NCBI GenBank assembly: GCA_022702545.1 | Contig: JAHRBC010000001.1 | Location: 6,758,001-6,822,000, forward strand | DNA length: 64,000 nucleotides | Reading direction: 5' to 3' | Source of the DNA: Phycomyces nitens | Lineage: Eukaryota > Mucoromycota > Mucoromycetes > Mucorales > Phycomycetaceae | In this document: positions 60,616-64,000 of the stretch, in pieces | Numbering within the stretch: position 1 is the first letter of the stretch | Layout of the letters: each line of letters begins with the position of its first letter | The notes under the pieces: model-generated | What the model was told of the DNA's origin: nothing | Database searches by the model: none | The model's input: only the letters and a program-made list of their open reading frames with translations | Position numbers and translations under genes: made by a program

Positions 60616-61234
60616 ATGTGGTTAAGCGATAGTCAAAGTAAAAAAAAAGCAGGAAATAAACAATAGTCTGCGAGACTGATCAGAAAGGCAATAGAGATTG
60701 GTGTAGGACTCACTGCGTTTGGTCTGTTCTTTATGCTCCTGGGCGTGATGATGTTCTTTGATGGTGGTCTATTGGCAATTGGCAATGTAAGTGCGGATGA
60801 GATGATGCATCCTTCTCATGCCACCCAACACAGGTCCTGTTTCTGAGTGGAATTGGAGCCATTATTGGGCCCAAGAACACCGTTGTATTCTTTACTCGAC
60901 GTGAAAAGCTGCGTGGATCGGCTTGTTTGTTGGGTGGTATCTTTTTGGTCCTGATAAAGTTTCCATTCTTTGGCTTTTTGCTGGAAGTGTTTGGAATTCT
61001 GAACCTATTTGGGTATGTCCTTGAATGGTTGTTATTGTCAAGAAATACTAATATCTATTAAAGTGACTTTTTCCCGGTTGTGTTTGGGTTCTTGAAGAGA
61101 TTGCCTGTTATTGGACCCATATTATCTCAACCGTTTCTGTCGCGCGTAAGTAACAAGAGTGAGCCATATAAATATTACCATGTTTCTAATTCTACGCGCA
61201 GTTTATGCCGAGAGAGAGTCGGACAAGAGTGTAG
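60616..61234 (+). CDS. GOT1: GOT1-like vesicle transport protein
   Basis: Small tetra-spanning membrane protein of ER/Golgi vesicles, needed for efficient ER-to-Golgi and Golgi fusion steps. Five exons: 60616-60637, 60695-60786, 60834-61012, 61064-61145, 61202-61234. Their 408 nt give 135 residues, the family's usual length. It begins MWLSDSQKIGVGLTAFGLFF, then FFDGGLLAIGN, LFLSGIGAIIGPKNTVVFFT, GSACLLGGIFLVLIKFPFFG, and DFFPVVFGFLKRLPVIGPIL near the end. These blocks match Got1 position for position. The first coding exon is only 22 nt, so the start is invisible without splicing. The tail (FMPRESRTRV) is short and basic, facing the cytosol. Confidence 0.95.
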
Positions 61235-62164
61235 ATTATTGAAACAAAGATTATTATTTTTGCTATTATAATTCTTATCAATAAAAAATATATATGTATA
61301 CACAAATGTGTGTTCTTGGCTGCCTGGTTGTACGACTGATTGGAGGAAAATCATATTTTCTAGTCTGATGATTCGCCTAAAAATATTGTACATATATTAT
61401 TAACGATCTGGTTTGCCATTTTGGGACAATTGAGTTACAAAACATACCGGGTTCGGCTCGGAAGTGGCGTGCAAGACCCCAAGGCACTCTTTGTTGGATT
61501 GGGATTAGACGATGGGCGAATGGAGAACGTGTTTAGGTAATTCATGTGCTTGTGACACATCTTTAGAGACACTGTGCTGCTCTCACAGGCATATGTCGAT
61601 GAGGATTTTGCTGTTTAAAAAAATATTCTATATATTGAGGAAAACCACAATTTGAACCTCTTTCTTTTCTTTCTTTCTTTCTTCCTTCCAGGTTCCAAAA
61701 AATATTTATAAAGGTCAGAAACTACTCTTTAAAACTAGTAATATAATTAAATAATAATAATAATCATAATAATAATATAATATTAATGTAAATAAAACAA
61801 TATTCATAAATATAAATATAAATATAATTATATATATATATAAATATTTATATATATATAAATATATATATACATACATACATGTATTTCTTTTATTAGC
61901 TGGTCTTGTTTGTATCCCTTGTTGAAACTTGTTCTTTGATTACCCCCTTTATTCATCTGGCAATAACACAACACAACCTTGGCCACTTTGGATAAAAAAG
62001 ATATTCATGTATTTAAATATACATATATGTTGTGTATGTAACATATTCATCAATACCAATATTCATATATTTCTGTATTTATATACTCTCATATAATATA
62101 CTCTCGAGTGACCTTGTTATTTATTTATACTTTTTTTTTATAAATCTCAGAGCATATAAACCTC
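61235..62164. other. Intergenic DNA
   Basis: 3' flank of GOT1, then AT-rich microsatellite DNA: (TTTC)n near 61665-61685, (AATAAT)n near 61750-61780 and (TA)n near 61805-61875. No gene supported. Confidence 0.5.
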
Positions 62165-64000
62165 ATGAACCTTGCAATGGAGCCTCATGCAACAGAACTC
62201 CCAAAACAGCCAGCAGAAACTAGATTCTTTGCATTGCACAGTCTACCATCAACAGCACGCGCATGTAGAGAAAAGACCATACTACTCTGGATAAACACTC
62301 TCCTCAATCCTCCCGTGGCTTCTCTTACCCAACTATCCAATGGCGATACATTGTCAGCCCTCGTGTTGGCATTAGGTGCAAAAATAGATGACAATTCTCA
62401 TGAACAGATGGACACACTCCAACAGGCAGCAGACGCTATTCAAACCTGGCTAGGTCTCCAGGAGCCTGTCATTACAACTACAGACCTTGCCCATCCTGAT
62501 ACCCTCAAAGCACTCCTATCCTTTCTTCACCTCCAACACATTAGCCGTCTCTTGTCCATTCTCCAGCCAACCCTTTGCACACAATACCCTCATGTACGCA
62601 GTCTATTTCTTGCCAACAAGAATTACTCACCCACTTTATCAATTTGTTACCCATAGATTCCCTCTGCTCATATTCCTCCAATTGCTGCCCTTGTAGACCT
62701 CCAGCCACTCCTCTCTGCATGGACAACCACAATCCTACAAAACTACATTGATGCCTCACTAATGCCATCCATCCGTTGGCAGGACGGCCGATCGTTTCTC
62801 GCCCTTGTCCATTATCACAACCCTAGTCTTGTCCCAGACCTCCAGCATTTCTGCCGTCTTGACAGCTCCACCCACACCACATCCCAGGCCATCCATACCC
62901 TCTCGACCGCCTTTCAACTCGCCCATACAAATCTAGGAGTCCCTTTGGTCATAGACCCCGTCGTGCTTGCCGATCCAGATCAGCTCGACGAACAAACCAT
63001 TGCTGGCTATCTAATCGAATTTCTGCGAGCTGTTCAGACACGGCCCCCTTCTCCAGCAGCGGAGGAACGGAGGAAAGCCGATCTCACTCGATGGCGTGGA
63101 ATCAACGCAGAAAGCTCATCTAAACAAAGAACCAGACGCCCATCATCACCAGCCCTCCATTCCTCTGCATCGACTCCCTCTACGCCCTCTCTCAGCTCAA
63201 CCACCACAGACACCCCGGACGAACCATTTACATCCACCACCCGCACCTCCACCTTTTCTGTCCAGCAGTTCAAGCTCACCAAAACCACCACCACAAAGAC
63301 AGGCGAACGACAGGTCCCTGACCCATTAAAAGAGTTTGAGACGCGCGCCACGACCTTGTTGGACAAGATCAGTCGGCTGCAAAGTCGGCTTGACAGGGTT
63401 GTACCCACACGCTCCAACTATGCCATGCCCAGCTCAGCCACCATGGACAGTTTTGAACTGGCCTCTGAGGATGGTGAGATTGCCAGTCCAGTCAGGTCAA
63501 ACGATGGTGAAGAACCTGGCCATACCCGCGTACTCCATCCTCTCAGGGCAGCCAAGGAAGACCTGAATGCATATGAAACAAATGTCAGGGCCTGTCGTAC
63601 GGCCTTGCCATTCGTAGAAGAGTCCATGGCAGCACTGCGGCAGTATGTAGATGAGTCTCTTGATCCAGAATGGCAAGAGCACCAGAGCGTCCTCTCGCGT
63701 CTAGAGGAAATCGATGGCCAGTACCAGATCCTTGTTGGCTCTATGGAGATGAATGACGACCAGCTTGGACGTTTCCGTCGGGGATTTCTTTTTGCCCGTT
63801 CATGTTCTGAAATTAGAGCGGAGCTAGATGAAGTTCAAACCAAGATGGTCAAGGCTACTACTACAGATACCGACATCCAGGAACTCGAAACAAGGGTTAA
63901 GCGCACGTCAGGGCGATTAAAAGAATTAGGGGTAAATTTTGCCGATCTTTTGGAGGAAGGAGTCAATGATGATGCGTACAGGACCCGGTTCGAGGCCATT
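62165..64000 (+). CDS. Calponin-homology-domain protein, probable actin binder (partial, 5' part)
   Basis: The gene runs off the window. Exon 1 is 62165-62593 (an alternative ATG is at 62177), intron 62594-62656, and exon 2 starts at 62657 and is open to the last base. The first CH-like segment is degenerate: REKTILLWINTLLNPPVASL, then GDTLSALVLALGAKI. The second is clearer: LQPLLSAWTTTILQNYIDAS, then WQDGRSFLALVHYHNPSLVP, then AFQLAHTNLGVPLVIDPV, then TIAGYLIEFLRAVQ. After a Ser/Thr/Pro linker come helical, heptad-containing segments (FVEESMAALRQYVDESLDPE, LEEIDGQYQILVGSMEMNDD), suggesting spectrin-like or coiled-coil rods. Tandem CH plus rod is the layout of alpha-actinin/fimbrin-like crosslinkers. 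Which family cannot be told without the 3' part. Confidence 0.8.

Overview
This is eukaryotic nuclear DNA, most likely from an early-diverging fungus of the Mucoromycota (Mucorales-like). The genes are rich in short introns of about 40-110 bp with GTAAGT/GTATGT-type donors. Intergenic DNA is very AT-rich with many microsatellites. The gene content is fungal: a velvet factor, a Chs4/Skt5-like Sel1 protein, an AreA-type GATA-like domain protein, a probable Rua1-type zinc protein, a GT49 glycosyltransferase and a CYSTM peptide. The mobile elements (Tc1/mariner DD34E, a DIRS tyrosine recombinase, an NDC10_II-type recombinase-like gene) are also of the kind common in that group. The species assignment is inference; no rRNA, tRNA, CRISPR array or operon was seen.

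Layout. 1-667: 3' end of an unknown Pro/Ser-rich gene. 668-13399: gene-poor AT-rich DNA around one ALDH3-type aldehyde dehydrogenase (5944-8175, minus), flanked by an inverted pair of about 350-bp repeats and a Tc1-like relic. 13400-42198: ordinary housekeeping and regulatory genes. These are an acidic type I membrane protein, thioredoxin reductase with a mitochondrial presequence, a Chs4/Skt5-like protein with a CaaX box, a possible small membrane protein, a zinc-binding regulator, a TBC Rab-GAP, threonyl-tRNA synthetase, a velvet protein, a GT49 glycosyltransferase, a tiny CYSTM gene, an AreA-domain protein and an ArsB/CitM-type transporter. Several of these models were rebuilt across introns and their exon lengths sum to a multiple of three.

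42.4-59.9 kb is an accessory island. It holds a decayed DIRS tyrosine recombinase, an unknown 6-exon gene, a defective DD34E transposase, and two paralogous genes of an unrecognised family (one with two N-terminal C2H2 fingers). It also holds two nearly identical DD34E transposons in inverted orientation (48749-50231 and 55301-56785), a 1.8-kb 9-bp minisatellite with about 200-bp higher-order structure next to an older transposase relic, and an NDC10_II-type pseudogene. The two transposons share flanking DNA outside their terminal repeats, so the region looks like a segmental inverted duplication rather than two independent insertions.

60.6-64 kb returns to conserved genes: GOT1 (vesicle transport) and the 5' part of a CH-domain, probably actin-binding, protein that runs off the window.

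No prokaryote-like gene cluster or defence system was found. The most unusual material is the inverted transposon pair with its satellite, and the unknown paralog pair embedded among them.
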